The notes under the pieces: model-generated | What the model was told of the DNA's origin: nothing | The model's database searches: none | What the model saw: the letters and a program-made list of their open reading frames with translations, nothing else | Program-made: the position numbers and the translations under genes | Part shown: positions 17,536-26,139 of the stretch, in pieces | How the letters are laid out: each line of letters starts with the position of its first letter | Numbering within the stretch: position 1 is the stretch's first letter | From: Chitinophagales bacterium | GTDB lineage: Bacteria > Bacteroidota > Bacteroidia > Chitinophagales > LD1 | Direction: 5' to 3' | NCBI GenBank assembly: GCA_016786765.1 | Contig: JAEUUZ010000025.1 | Location: 62,001 to 126,000 of the forward strand | Length of the DNA stretch: 64,000 bases

Positions 17536-18492
17536 ATGGTAACGCATTTTAAAAATACATTTAAACTGATTCGCGGAGGCAATTTGATTATTGTTGTTTT
17601 ATGTATGTATTGCTTTCAATATTTTGTGTTGAAGCCCCAATTCATGCAAATTCCAATGATGCCTTCTGTAGATAATACATTATTCTTTTTGCTTACACTT
17701 GGCGTTGTAATGATTACTGCGGCCGGTTATATCATCAACGATTTTTTTGATTTCGAAATTGATAAGGAATTCAAACCCGAGCGCAGCGTATTAGGAGTGT
17801 GGCTTTCATTAGATAATGCCTTCAATATACAGTTAGCATTAAATTTAGTTGGGCTAGGACTATGCTATTATGTGGGTTGGCAATTGGGGAATTATTCATT
17901 GGGTAATTACGCACTGTTTTGTGTATTGCTGTTGGTTATTTATTCTATGTTTTTGAAGAAGTATTTCTTAATAGGAAATATTGTTGTAGCTGCACTTGCC
18001 GCATTTGTATTTGTTTTTGTGGTGTTGTACGAGTACAAATTTTTCTATAACACTTACATAATTGGTAACGAATATTTTTTTGGGAAAGTGATGCAGCAAC
18101 TGCGCGGCTATGCCTTTTTTGCCTTTTTGATTTCACTTATTCGTGAAATCGTTAAAGATGCCGAGGATAAAGAGGGCGACCGTGCAGCAGGAATGCGAAC
18201 ATTGCCTATCGTACTTTCTGTTCGCTTAACGAATCTCGTTATTGGGCTATTGATTTTAACATTAATGGCACTGCTGGGTTGGGTGCAGTATCAATATTAT
18301 TTGAATGGCGATATGAAACAGTTTTGGTATATTTTGTTGTTTATTCAACTTACGTTATCTACAAATTTAATTACGTTGTTTAGTACTTCAGCACAAGCCG
18401 ATTACCATAACTTATCGGTTTTTATGAAGTTGGTAATCCTTTTTGGCGTTTTAACTATGCCCCTTTTTTATTACTTTGAATTATATAGCTAA
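17536..18492 (+). CDS. UbiA-family prenyltransferase (GGGP synthase-like)
   Basis: 318 residues, about nine membrane helices. The two Asp-rich motifs that bind the prenyl diphosphate and Mg are NDFFDFEID (residues 68-76) and KDAEDKEGDRAAGMRTLP (about 207-224). Family members transfer a polyprenyl chain to an aromatic or glycerol-phosphate acceptor; in Bacteroidota the neighbours DUF2520 and Maf usually mark the geranylgeranylglycerol-phosphate geranylgeranyltransferase-like subgroup. The usual N-R-P after the first motif is FKPERS here. The acceptor is uncertain. Confidence 0.88.
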   Translation: MVTHFKNTFKLIRGGNLIIVVLCMYCFQYFVLKPQFMQIPMMPSVDNTLFFLLTLGVVMITAAGYIINDFFDFEIDKEFKPERSVLGVWLSLDNAFNIQLALNLVGLGLCYYVGWQLGNYSLGNYALFCVLLLVIYSMFLKKYFLIGNIVVAALAAFVFVFVVLYEYKFFYNTYIIGNEYFFGKVMQQLRGYAFFAFLISLIREIVKDAEDKEGDRAAGMRTLPIVLSVRLTNLVIGLLILTLMALLGWVQYQYYLNGDMKQFWYILLFIQLTLSTNLITLFSTSAQADYHNLSVFMKLVILFGVLTMPLFYYFELYS

Positions 18493-18495
18493 TTC

Positions 18496-19065
18496 ATGAA
18501 GATTATTTTGGCATCCGGCTCTCCTCGCAGAAGCGATTTAATGCAAATGGCCGGTTTTACTTTTGAAGTTCGGGTAAAGAATACTCCGGAAACACATCCT
18601 GAAGGTGTCATAACGGAAGATATTCCATTACACCTAGCAGAGCGCAAAGCAAGCGCATTTTTAGATGAAATTTCGGATGAAGAGGTAATTGTTGCGGCCG
18701 ATACTATTGTAGTTTTAGACGGCAAGGTTTTTGAGAAACCGCAACATCGAGAAGAGGCGATGGTGATGCTTACTGCATTGAGCGGACAAACCCATAAGGT
18801 AGTTACCGGGGTATGTTTGTTATCGAAAGAAAAGAAGATTGCATTTCGTGAAGAGACAAAGGTGACATTTAATGCATTGAGTGCAAGTGAAATAGCCAAC
18901 TATGTGGATACATATAAGCCTTACGATAAAGCTGGCGCATACGCTTGTCAGGAGTGGATTGGAGCGGTAGCCATTGCAAAATTTGAAGGCGATTATTTTA
19001 ATGTTGTTGGGTTGCCCATCAACAAGGTGTATCAGTGCCTTAAAGAATTTGGCATCAACAATTAA
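18496..19065 (+). CDS. maf: Maf-like nucleoside triphosphate pyrophosphatase
   Basis: 189 residues, usual length. Maf enzymes hydrolyse non-canonical or excess NTPs (dTTP, UTP, m5UTP, CTP types) to monophosphates. The N-terminal signature LASGSPRRSDLMQMAGF (residues 5-21) and the catalytic segment VAADTIVVLDGKVFEKP (Asp about 73, KP loop) are intact, as is YDKAGAYACQEW (about 141), the substrate-binding GxY/QG-like region. Starts 3 bases after the prenyltransferase stop codon, so it is translated from the same mRNA. Confidence 0.93.
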   Translation: MKIILASGSPRRSDLMQMAGFTFEVRVKNTPETHPEGVITEDIPLHLAERKASAFLDEISDEEVIVAADTIVVLDGKVFEKPQHREEAMVMLTALSGQTHKVVTGVCLLSKEKKIAFREETKVTFNALSASEIANYVDTYKPYDKAGAYACQEWIGAVAIAKFEGDYFNVVGLPINKVYQCLKEFGINN

Positions 19066-19128
19066 ACAATTTCTATATTTTGTTGTTAATTGGGTGAACC
19101 AAGAGAAATTCGATTAGGCAGAAGAAGT

Positions 19129-20001
19129 ATGGGAAAGTATTCAATTAAAGATTTAGAGTCGTTGTCGGGCGTGAAAGCGCACACCATTCGTATTTGGGAG
19201 CAGCGCTATAAGTTGTTGCATCCTTCGCGTACCCCCACAAACATTCGTTATTATACCGATGAAGATTTAAAAACGTTACTGAATGTTTCGTTGTTGAATA
19301 AGCATGGTATCAAGATTTCCAATATTGCCCATATGGATAAAAGCGAAATGGGTGAAAAGGTGTTGAGTGTAACTTCTACTTCCTCTGATGACGATGTGCT
19401 TAACGAATCACTTTTGCGCTCGATGCTCGATTTCGATGAGGATCGTTTTGAAAAGGCTTTGAATACTGCCATCATGCGCGAAGGTTTTGAAAAGGCTTTT
19501 GTACATGTGTTATTGCCATTAATGCAACGCACCGGAGTGCTTTGGGTTTCAGGTTCTATCAAACCCTCGCAAGAGCATTTTATTTCCAACTTGATTCGCA
19601 GGAAATTATGTGTGGCTGTCGACAATATTTTTCACGATAAAGAAAAGCCATCAAAAAAGTTCTTGCTCTTTTTACCGGAAGGGGAAACGCATGAGTTGTT
19701 GTTGCTTTTTACCGAATATATCTTGCGTAAGAATAATCATCAAGTAGCCTACATTGGATCTTCACTACCTTCCGATGATATTCCTTTTGTGCATCGAAAG
19801 TTTAAGCCGGACGTATTGTTGACCTTCATTACAGTCCCCTTAAAATCAGTGTCTGTTCAGCAATTTTTGGATGGACTTTCAGAAACGTTCCCTGCGCTCA
19901 AAATTATTGTTGGAGGCTATCAGGTGAATGATGAATCCATTCTTCTTCCCAAAAATGTTGTGCGCATTAACTCAATGGAAGATTTAATTGGAGTTATTTA
20001 A
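19129..20001 (+). CDS. MerR-family regulator with cobalamin-binding-like domain (CarH/LitR-like)
   Basis: 290 residues from the ATG at 19129. The winged-helix MerR DNA-binding domain is at residues 3-70 (YSIKDLESLSGVKAHTIRIWEQRY). The middle helical region holds Trp139-x9-Glu149-His150, the Wx9EH motif that cradles the upper face of adenosylcobalamin in the light sensor CarH. The Rossmann half carries ExH (Glu186-Thr-His188), equivalent to the lower-ligand His of CarH, but the next Gly of ExHxxG is Leu. CarH proteins bind DNA in the dark and release it in light; this one may do the same, or have lost cofactor binding. No carotenoid gene is adjacent. Confidence 0.85.
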   Translation: MGKYSIKDLESLSGVKAHTIRIWEQRYKLLHPSRTPTNIRYYTDEDLKTLLNVSLLNKHGIKISNIAHMDKSEMGEKVLSVTSTSSDDDVLNESLLRSMLDFDEDRFEKALNTAIMREGFEKAFVHVLLPLMQRTGVLWVSGSIKPSQEHFISNLIRRKLCVAVDNIFHDKEKPSKKFLLFLPEGETHELLLLFTEYILRKNNHQVAYIGSSLPSDDIPFVHRKFKPDVLLTFITVPLKSVSVQQFLDGLSETFPALKIIVGGYQVNDESILLPKNVVRINSMEDLIGVI

Positions 20002-20006
20002 CTATT

Positions 20007-20966
20007 CTATAAAGTTGTGTTTAGGAAATCTATACTATACAACTCTTTTAACTTTGCTATCCTTTTATTACAGTGTTCCAGCAATTGTTGATGCGAAATC
20101 GATTGATTATTCCGTGGTCGGTGGTTTACTAATTTTTGTATCGAATCAATTTCTGCGGTGATGGAGATTGTATTGGATTGGAAATAGGTTTGAGCTAATT
20201 TTTCCCACACGTAATCAATGGCAATAGTATTGGGATGAAGCATATCTTCTGCATAAAAACGATAGTCGCGCAATTCGTCCATTATTATTTCGTATGCAGG
20301 GAAGTAGGAGTATGCCGCATTATTCGCGATTAATTCTCCTATAGCCGTAAAAAGATGTCCTTTGCTTAGCGAATTCTCAAAATGCCCAAAAGCAAAGTAG
20401 CGAACCGGACTTATCGTAAATACAATTTTTAGTTTCGGATTTATCGCTAGTAAAGGAATAAGTGCCGTATTCAGCGCATCCACAATTGCTTTACTGGAAG
20501 CTAGTTTTTGCCGGAAGGTTTTTGCCGGAAACTTATGGCAGTTCGAAACAATCTTCTCCGTTTCTGCATGCTCAAAATAATGAGCTGTTCCGAACGTGAG
20601 AAAAAGAACATCTGCATTCAACAATGTGTTGGAAGCACTTTTAAATGCAGTATTTATGAGTGTTATAGCTTCATCTTGATTGGGCGAAGAAAAATCACTG
20701 TGGTGATCGAACGACTGAAATAATTCGTTATAATATACTAGGTCGTTGGCCGTATATTCCTCGTTTCTCAGCAAACGCTGAATACCGGCTGCAACCGAAA
20801 GTGGATTGTATTGTTGTCCGAATGGATTTACGTGAATTTTAAAATTGAAATAATTGAACTTCTTGCCTATGTTTTCTGAGAAGCATGAACCAATCGAAAG
20901 CAAAGAATTTGTATGTGTTATCGAGAAATCAGGGTTTGGTAATTTTACTTTCGTTTGCAATTCCAT
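20007..20966 (-). CDS. GSCFA-domain protein
   Basis: 319 residues. The family name motif is seen as SIGSCFSENIGKKF (residues 26-39), the first block of an SGNH/GDSL-hydrolase-like fold, with further conserved blocks (PFGQQYNPLSVAAG; FLTFGTAHYFEH; VFTISPVRYFAFGH; AYSYFPAYEIIMDELRDYRFYAEDMLHPN). The Ser in GSCFS and the D..H in EDMLHPN would be the catalytic residues of such a fold. The substrate is unknown. Convergent with the MerR gene (5-base gap). Confidence 0.88.
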   Translation of the reverse strand: MELQTKVKLPNPDFSITHTNSLLSIGSCFSENIGKKFNYFNFKIHVNPFGQQYNPLSVAAGIQRLLRNEEYTANDLVYYNELFQSFDHHSDFSSPNQDEAITLINTAFKSASNTLLNADVLFLTFGTAHYFEHAETEKIVSNCHKFPAKTFRQKLASSKAIVDALNTALIPLLAINPKLKIVFTISPVRYFAFGHFENSLSKGHLFTAIGELIANNAAYSYFPAYEIIMDELRDYRFYAEDMLHPNTIAIDYVWEKLAQTYFQSNTISITAEIDSIQKLVNHRPRNNQSISHQQLLEHCNKRIAKLKELYSIDFLNTTL

Positions 20967-21003
20967 GAATCAAGTCTTTATTCCGTTATACCTCAATTTT
21001 ACT

Positions 21004-21011
21004 TATTTTTG
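21004..21011 (+). promoter_or_regulatory. TAnnTTTG promoter box for the QueD-like gene
   Basis: TATTTTTG matches the Bacteroidota -7 element exactly and lies 38 bases before the start codon of the QueD-like gene. The -33 element is weak. Confidence 0.4.
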
Positions 21012-21049
21012 GCGAATGTCATTGTTTCAATGGTATATCAATAAGGAAA

Positions 21050-21463
21050 ATGAGAAAAGTAGCCGTATACCGAAAAGCCAATTTTAATGCCGCACACCGT
21101 TTGTATCGTGAAGATTGGAGCGATGCGCATAATAAGGCTGTGTTTGGATTATGTGCTAATAAAAATTATCACGGACACAATTACACACTCGAAGTAAAGG
21201 TGGTTGGTGAAATTGATCCGGAAACCGGCTATGTGATTGATTTAAAGTTGTTGAACGATTTGATTGAAAGTGAGGTTCACGATAAGCTGGATCACAATAA
21301 TCTGAATTTGGATGTTCCTGCATTCAAAAATCTCAATCCTACAGGGGAGAACATCGTTTGGGTAATTTACGACTTACTAAGAGCCAAGCTCGATCCGAAG
21401 TTCGAATTGAAAGTAAAACTCTGGGAAACCGAACGAAATTACTTCGAATACCCGGTAAACTGA
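21050..21463 (+). CDS. queD: 6-carboxytetrahydropterin synthase / PTPS-like protein
   Basis: 137 residues. QueD-type enzymes turn dihydroneopterin triphosphate into 6-carboxytetrahydropterin for queuosine; eukaryotic relatives make tetrahydrobiopterin precursor. The zinc ligands are His16 (FNAAHRL), His41 and His43 (NYHGHNY), the catalytic Cys is Cys35 (GLCANKN), and LDHNNLN and WETERNYFEY complete the active site. queC, queE and queF are not in the window, so whether the product goes to queuosine is not shown. Confidence 0.9.
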   Translation: MRKVAVYRKANFNAAHRLYREDWSDAHNKAVFGLCANKNYHGHNYTLEVKVVGEIDPETGYVIDLKLLNDLIESEVHDKLDHNNLNLDVPAFKNLNPTGENIVWVIYDLLRAKLDPKFELKVKLWETERNYFEYPVN

Positions 21464-21482
21464 CAAAAATCATAAACTTTGC

Positions 21483-21503
21483 TATTTAGATTTGTTCTAA
21501 ATA
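21483..21503. promoter_or_regulatory. Palindromic operator 1 upstream of TonB receptor
   Basis: TATTTAGA-N5-TCTAAATA, a perfect 8-bp inverted repeat with a 5-base centre. The same half-site TTTAGA recurs in a second palindrome 60 bases on, just before the TonB receptor start. The arrangement suggests a dimeric metal-responsive repressor (Fur- or DtxR-like), but no repressor gene is adjacent and the motif is not matched to a known consensus here. Confidence 0.6.
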
Positions 21504-21544
21504 AATTGGTTTTTTGAATTTAAGGTGTATAATTTGCGCTTTAT

Positions 21545-21561
21545 TTTAGAATTAATCTAAA
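21545..21561. promoter_or_regulatory. Palindromic operator 2 upstream of TonB receptor
   Basis: TTTAGA-N5-TCTAAA, ending 5 bases before the receptor's start codon. It shares its half-sites and 5-base spacing with operator 1. A repressor bound here would block the start region directly. Confidence 0.6.
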
Positions 21562-21566
21562 TAGGT

Positions 21567-23756
21567 ATGCAAAACAAATATACATGTCTTCTTTCCGTAA
21601 TCCTTCTTTTTTCGGTTGGGAATTCTATTTCAGCGCAAAAAGATAGCACTAAAACAATTAGGTTTAATGAGGTAGAAATTCGTGCCGTTCGCACTGTAAA
21701 CGGAACAGGACATTTAGGCGAGGTTCACGATGAAATGATTTTTGCCGGAAAGAAAAACGAAGTTATTATCACTGATAGTATCAATGCGAATAAAGCGGTG
21801 AACAATACCCGTCAAATCATTGGAAGAATCCCTGGGTTAAATATTGTGGAATCAGAAACAGGTGGCTTTTCTGCCAACGGTATTGGATTTAGAGGATTAA
21901 ATCCGGTCCAGTCGTTGGAAGTAAATACACGCCAAAACGGCTATAACATTGCTGCTGATATCTATGGTTATAATGAGGCTTACTATATTCCGGCCATGGA
22001 GGCTGTTGAGCGGATAGAGGTGGTACGAGGAGCATCTTCTTTGCAATTTGGTCCGCATTTTGGCGGAATGGTTAATTATGAAGTGAAAAAGGCTCCCGAG
22101 AATAAAAAGGTAGAATTTAACTCTTCATTGACTACCGGTAGTTTTGGTTTGTTTAATGCATTTGCTTCACTTGGCGGCACAATAAAGAAGTTTAGTTATT
22201 ATGGTTTTGGCCAATATCGTTATTTTGATGGTTGGCGTCCAAACGCTCGTCAAACACAGTGGACAGGCTTTCTTCGATTCGAGTATAAGCCTGTAAGCAA
22301 ACTTACATTGGGTTTAGAGTATTCTTTTCTTCAGAGCAAAATTCAAATGCCGGGAGGTTTGTCCGATGATCAGTTCCTTGCTAATCCTCGCGCTTCTTTT
22401 CGTGCCAGAAATTGGATTACAACACCTTGGAATATTTTTGCATTTACTACCCGTTATACATTCTCGGAAAACACTTCAATCAGTTTCAAAGCAGTGTATA
22501 ATCACAGCGGTCGGAAAGTGATTTGGCGCAACGAAGATGGTGGACCGGAAGCACTAGATGAAATAGATCCTGCAACGGGTGATTTTATACCGCGTGAATT
22601 AGGGAAAACAGTGGTGAATAGCATTACAACAGAAACACGTTTTCTAACTAACTATTCCATTTTAAAAACAAAACAAACATTAGCAGCAGGCGTTCGTGTA
22701 GCGTATTCTAAATTTCATCGTCAAGGTGGGGGAGAAGGAACAACCGGTTTCGACTACAATTTTACACTGGTAAGTAGTAGATATGAATATGATTTGCAAT
22801 TTACCACATTAAATGTAGCGCCATATATAGAAAATACGTTCCGTATCGGCAACAACTTTTCGATCACACCCGGAGTGCGTTTTGAATTTATAAATTCTAA
22901 AGCTGTTGGTTATAAAGTAAAAGAGGATGTTCAACTGAATACCAATGATAGCAGAAATCGATACATTCCATTAGCGGGAATAGGTTTGGAATATAAGATT
23001 GCGCGTACAACAAATGTTTATGCGAATTTCAGTCAAGCCTATAGACCATTTGATTATAGTGATTTGACTCCTTTTGGCGTAACGTCAAAGATTGATCCTA
23101 ACATGAAAGATGCTTATGGGTGGAACGCTGATTTAGGCTATAGAGGAACCATAAAAAATATACTCAACTTCGACTTAGGTGGATTTTGTATGCAGTATAA
23201 CAACCGAATTGGCTTAGTATTAAAAACCGATGAAGCTACCGGCAAACAATATACGCTTCGCACGAATGTTGCGAATAGTCTACATGCTGGGGTAGAGAGC
23301 TATATCGAATTGAATTTAATGAAGTGGTTAGCCCCTCATTCAAAATTCGGCAACATCAGTATTTTTAACTCTTTTGCCTATATCCATGCGCGCTACATTT
23401 CTGGAGATTTTAAAGGTAATCGTGTAGAATATGCCCCTGATATTATTAATCGTGTTGGTGTTTCGTATTCCATTAAAGGGTTTTCTACCACCTTTCAAGT
23501 GGGCAATCAATCTAAAGCATATGGCGATGCTTCAAATGCAGTAGGAAGCGATAATCCGGCAGCAGGGATAGTTCCGGCATTTTATGTGATAGATTGGTCG
23601 GCTTCCTATAAAGTGAAAATGTTTGCCATCAAAGCAGGCTTAAATAATTTAACGGATCAAAAGTATTTTACTCAAAGAGCCGATGAATATCCGGGTCCCG
23701 GTATAATTCCTTCTATCGGTAGGAATTTTTATGTAGGCTTTAGTGTCAAATTATAG
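21567..23756 (+). CDS. TonB-dependent outer membrane receptor
   Basis: 729 residues. Signal peptide residues 1-23 (ending SISAQ). A TonB-box-like stretch (IRFNEVEIRAVR, about residues 31-42) precedes the plug domain (about 75-175, with IGRIPGLNIVESETGG and VERIEVVRGASSLQFGPHFGG). The rest is a 22-strand barrel ending in NFYVGFSVKL with the terminal aromatic/hydrophobic pattern of outer membrane proteins. No SusD partner is present, so it is a siderophore/metal-type receptor rather than a glycan importer. Two palindromic operators lie upstream and a di-heme peroxidase gene follows by 17 bases, implying metal-responsive co-expression. Confidence 0.9.
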   Translation: MQNKYTCLLSVILLFSVGNSISAQKDSTKTIRFNEVEIRAVRTVNGTGHLGEVHDEMIFAGKKNEVIITDSINANKAVNNTRQIIGRIPGLNIVESETGGFSANGIGFRGLNPVQSLEVNTRQNGYNIAADIYGYNEAYYIPAMEAVERIEVVRGASSLQFGPHFGGMVNYEVKKAPENKKVEFNSSLTTGSFGLFNAFASLGGTIKKFSYYGFGQYRYFDGWRPNARQTQWTGFLRFEYKPVSKLTLGLEYSFLQSKIQMPGGLSDDQFLANPRASFRARNWITTPWNIFAFTTRYTFSENTSISFKAVYNHSGRKVIWRNEDGGPEALDEIDPATGDFIPRELGKTVVNSITTETRFLTNYSILKTKQTLAAGVRVAYSKFHRQGGGEGTTGFDYNFTLVSSRYEYDLQFTTLNVAPYIENTFRIGNNFSITPGVRFEFINSKAVGYKVKEDVQLNTNDSRNRYIPLAGIGLEYKIARTTNVYANFSQAYRPFDYSDLTPFGVTSKIDPNMKDAYGWNADLGYRGTIKNILNFDLGGFCMQYNNRIGLVLKTDEATGKQYTLRTNVANSLHAGVESYIELNLMKWLAPHSKFGNISIFNSFAYIHARYISGDFKGNRVEYAPDIINRVGVSYSIKGFSTTFQVGNQSKAYGDASNAVGSDNPAAGIVPAFYVIDWSASYKVKMFAIKAGLNNLTDQKYFTQRADEYPGPGIIPSIGRNFYVGFSVKL

Positions 23757-23773
23757 TCAAAATTAAGTCTAAT

Positions 23774-24880
23774 ATGTTTTTGAAAAGCACACTACGTTTT
23801 CTCATTGTCTTATGTTTTTCGTTGTTGCTATCTGCTTGTAAGAAAGAACAAGTGGTTGGTGGTATCAATACGCGGAAAGCAGAACTAGGCAAAAAAATAT
23901 TTTTCGACAAAACACTTTCTAATCCTGAAGGGCAGGCATGTGCCAGTTGTCATGCACCTGAAACAGCTTTTAGCGATCCTAGCGGGCGTTTGATTTCTGA
24001 GGGAGCAGTAAAAGGCTTATTTGGTAAGCGAAATGCTCCAAGTATCATGTATGCTATGTTTACGCCATCATTGAGTTATAATGCAGATGACTCAACCTAT
24101 GTTGGTGGTATGTTTTTAGATGGGAGAGCCAACAGTTTGCAAGAACAGGCATTAAAGCCGTTCTTAAACAATGTTGAAATGAATATGAAGGATGTACATG
24201 CCATTGTAGCTAAAGTGAAGAACGCAGATTATTACAGTGAGCTAACAACGCTATATGGGAATACGGTTAATGATGATGTGCTCATGACTTATGTTACAGA
24301 TGCCATTGCCAACTTTGAACAAACAAAAATTTTTCACCCGTTTTCCTCTAAGTATGATTATTTTTTGAGAGGGCAAGTTCAGCTTACAGCACAAGAGTTA
24401 AACGGTTTAAAACTTTTCCAAGATACGGCAAAAGGGAAATGTGCCAATTGCCATATCACCGATAGAGACGAGGTTGCCGGGAATGCACTCTTCACCGATT
24501 TTACATACGACAATATTGGGGTTCCCAAAAACTTGAGTAGTCCTTTTCTTCAATTAGGCCCACCGTTCAACGACTTAGGCATTAATTTCATCGATTATGG
24601 ATTGGCTGTTACAGTCAATTCCTCTGCAGAGAACGGAAAGTTTAAAGTGCCAACGCTTCGAAATGTTGCAGTTACTGCTCCTTATTTTCATAATGGATTT
24701 TATACAACATTAGAAGAAGCAGTTCACTTCTATAACTCGCGTGATGTTGACCCAACCATTCCAAAGCCTGAAGTGCCTGTAAATGTCAATAAAGATGAGT
24801 TAGGTAATTTGAAACTAACACTTCAAGAAGAAGCCGATATAGTTGCCTTCCTCAAAACACTTACAGATGGTTACAAATAA
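23774..24880 (+). CDS. Di-heme cytochrome c peroxidase-family lipoprotein (CcpA/MauG/MbnH type)
   Basis: 368 residues. Lipoprotein signal with lipobox Cys22 (LLSAC). Two heme motifs: CASCH (residues 56-60) and CANCH (223-227), the spacing of bacterial di-heme peroxidases. Other family marks: DGRANSLQEQALKPF (about 117-131), KVPTLRNVAVTAPYFHNG near residue 300. The family includes H2O2-reducing CcpA and the tryptophan-modifying MauG and MbnH; the sequence alone does not separate them. Its place behind a TonB receptor with operator sites argues for a role in metal uptake rather than peroxide defence. No MbnP-like partner gene is present. Confidence 0.9.
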   Translation: MFLKSTLRFLIVLCFSLLLSACKKEQVVGGINTRKAELGKKIFFDKTLSNPEGQACASCHAPETAFSDPSGRLISEGAVKGLFGKRNAPSIMYAMFTPSLSYNADDSTYVGGMFLDGRANSLQEQALKPFLNNVEMNMKDVHAIVAKVKNADYYSELTTLYGNTVNDDVLMTYVTDAIANFEQTKIFHPFSSKYDYFLRGQVQLTAQELNGLKLFQDTAKGKCANCHITDRDEVAGNALFTDFTYDNIGVPKNLSSPFLQLGPPFNDLGINFIDYGLAVTVNSSAENGKFKVPTLRNVAVTAPYFHNGFYTTLEEAVHFYNSRDVDPTIPKPEVPVNVNKDELGNLKLTLQEEADIVAFLKTLTDGYK

Positions 24881-24881
24881 A

Positions 24882-25970
24882 TTAGCTGTTTGTAGTTGAA
24901 GAAGGTACGCCACAGGCAGCACAAAATGGAAGATGTGCAAAGTTTTTATGTCCGCATGCACCACAATTTTTAAACAATTCTAAACCGCAATGACGACAAT
25001 AATTCGTCACCAATTTGTATACTTCTGTGTCGTTGTTCTTTGTTGGTGTTTCCCATTTTTTGATAAGAAAGTCTTTGCCACAGCTTGGGCAGAAGTGATT
25101 GTCTAAAGCCTTTTCAGCCACTTCTACTTGCACATTTTTCGCCCGTTCTTGGGTAGATATTTTCAGCTCGGCTTGTTTCTGTTCAATAAATTGTCGAATG
25201 GTTTTAATGGCATAGTAACCCAATCCAAGCGATAAAACAATGCCTACTGCGTAATGCACGTATCCTCCGTAGCTGGGAAGATACGGTACCAGCCCAAAGA
25301 AAAATGTGTAAATCGAGAATAAAGTAAATCCGAAAAATAAAGGCCAAAACTTATGTCGTCTGTATCGAATAAAAAAGAAAATGCCAAGGGCTAAAATTGG
25401 TCCTACAAAAAGTAAGCGAATCAAAAATACTTTTAACTCGTATTGCTTATATACCTTGTCGTATTTTACACTGCCGGCTACTATTTCTTTGTCAATTTTT
25501 TGCTGAATCACAGCTTGTTCTTTTTCTTTTAACTCAATTTCAGCTTGCTTTGTATTTAGCTGAACACGCCAATCTTGTTCAATTTTATAAAATTCATCCA
25601 GTTGTTTTGCTCTCGCAATTACTTCTTGATCCTTATCGGGAGAGCCTAATGTTTTTCTTGTTTGCAGCCAATTGTCGAACGATTGTTTTTCATTCGTATA
25701 ATTCTCTTTGGCTGTTGCAATTGTTTTTTCAATTAATGCTTTTTTATTATTCAGATTATCGACTTCAATGGAAATCAATTCCATTTTTTTGTCCAATTCT
25801 TTACGAATAACTTTGTTTTCGAATTGGTCTTGCATCGGGCTTTCTGTAAGCCGGTCAATATCATCAATAATTCGATTCGATAAGAGTACCAAGAAAAAGC
25901 AAAGCATTACAGAAATGGTGAAGTAGATAAGGCGTGAAGTGCGTTCTAATTTCTTGCTGTTAAGTTCCAT
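24882..25970 (-). CDS. Membrane protein with coiled coil and C-terminal zinc ribbons
   Basis: 362 residues. One membrane helix near residues 15-33, a coiled-coil region (about 35-175, rich in K/E/Q, e.g. ELKEKEQAVIQQKIDKE), then three hydrophobic segments (about 183-262), and a cytoplasmic tail with four CxxC pairs (CPSC, CRHC, CGAC, CAAC at about 295-355), i.e. two double zinc-ribbon units. The zinc-ribbon tail suggests protein or nucleic acid contacts. No family name is certain. Its stop is 1 base from the peroxidase stop codon (convergent). Confidence 0.7.
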   Translation of the reverse strand: MELNSKKLERTSRLIYFTISVMLCFFLVLLSNRIIDDIDRLTESPMQDQFENKVIRKELDKKMELISIEVDNLNNKKALIEKTIATAKENYTNEKQSFDNWLQTRKTLGSPDKDQEVIARAKQLDEFYKIEQDWRVQLNTKQAEIELKEKEQAVIQQKIDKEIVAGSVKYDKVYKQYELKVFLIRLLFVGPILALGIFFFIRYRRHKFWPLFFGFTLFSIYTFFFGLVPYLPSYGGYVHYAVGIVLSLGLGYYAIKTIRQFIEQKQAELKISTQERAKNVQVEVAEKALDNHFCPSCGKDFLIKKWETPTKNNDTEVYKLVTNYCRHCGLELFKNCGACGHKNFAHLPFCAACGVPSSTTNS

Positions 25971-26050
25971 TTGCTATAATTTGTAATGTAATTTATAATT
26001 TATATGATATGCTTTAGTTGTTTTAAAGAGAATAACTATCGATTCGTATA

Positions 26051-26075
26051 TGCAAGATCACTCTGGCATCTTGCA
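26051..26075. other. Perfect hairpin in divergent intergenic region
   Basis: TGCAAGAT pairs exactly with ATCTTGCA around the 9-base loop CACTCTGGC. There is no T-run after it (CCCCC follows), so it is not an ordinary terminator. It lies in the 5' region of the M1 peptidase gene, 65 bases before its start codon. Confidence 0.5.
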
Positions 26076-26139
26076 CCCCCGATAAAAATTGACTAAGTTT
26101 GTTTTATTGGTTTCAGTTAAGATGTTTACCTATATACAA

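Noticed and set aside
23774-24880. Calling the di-heme protein a methanobactin MbnH
   Set aside because: No MbnP or MbnA-type neighbour is present and the family residues do not separate MbnH from CcpA or MauG, so only the superfamily is claimed.
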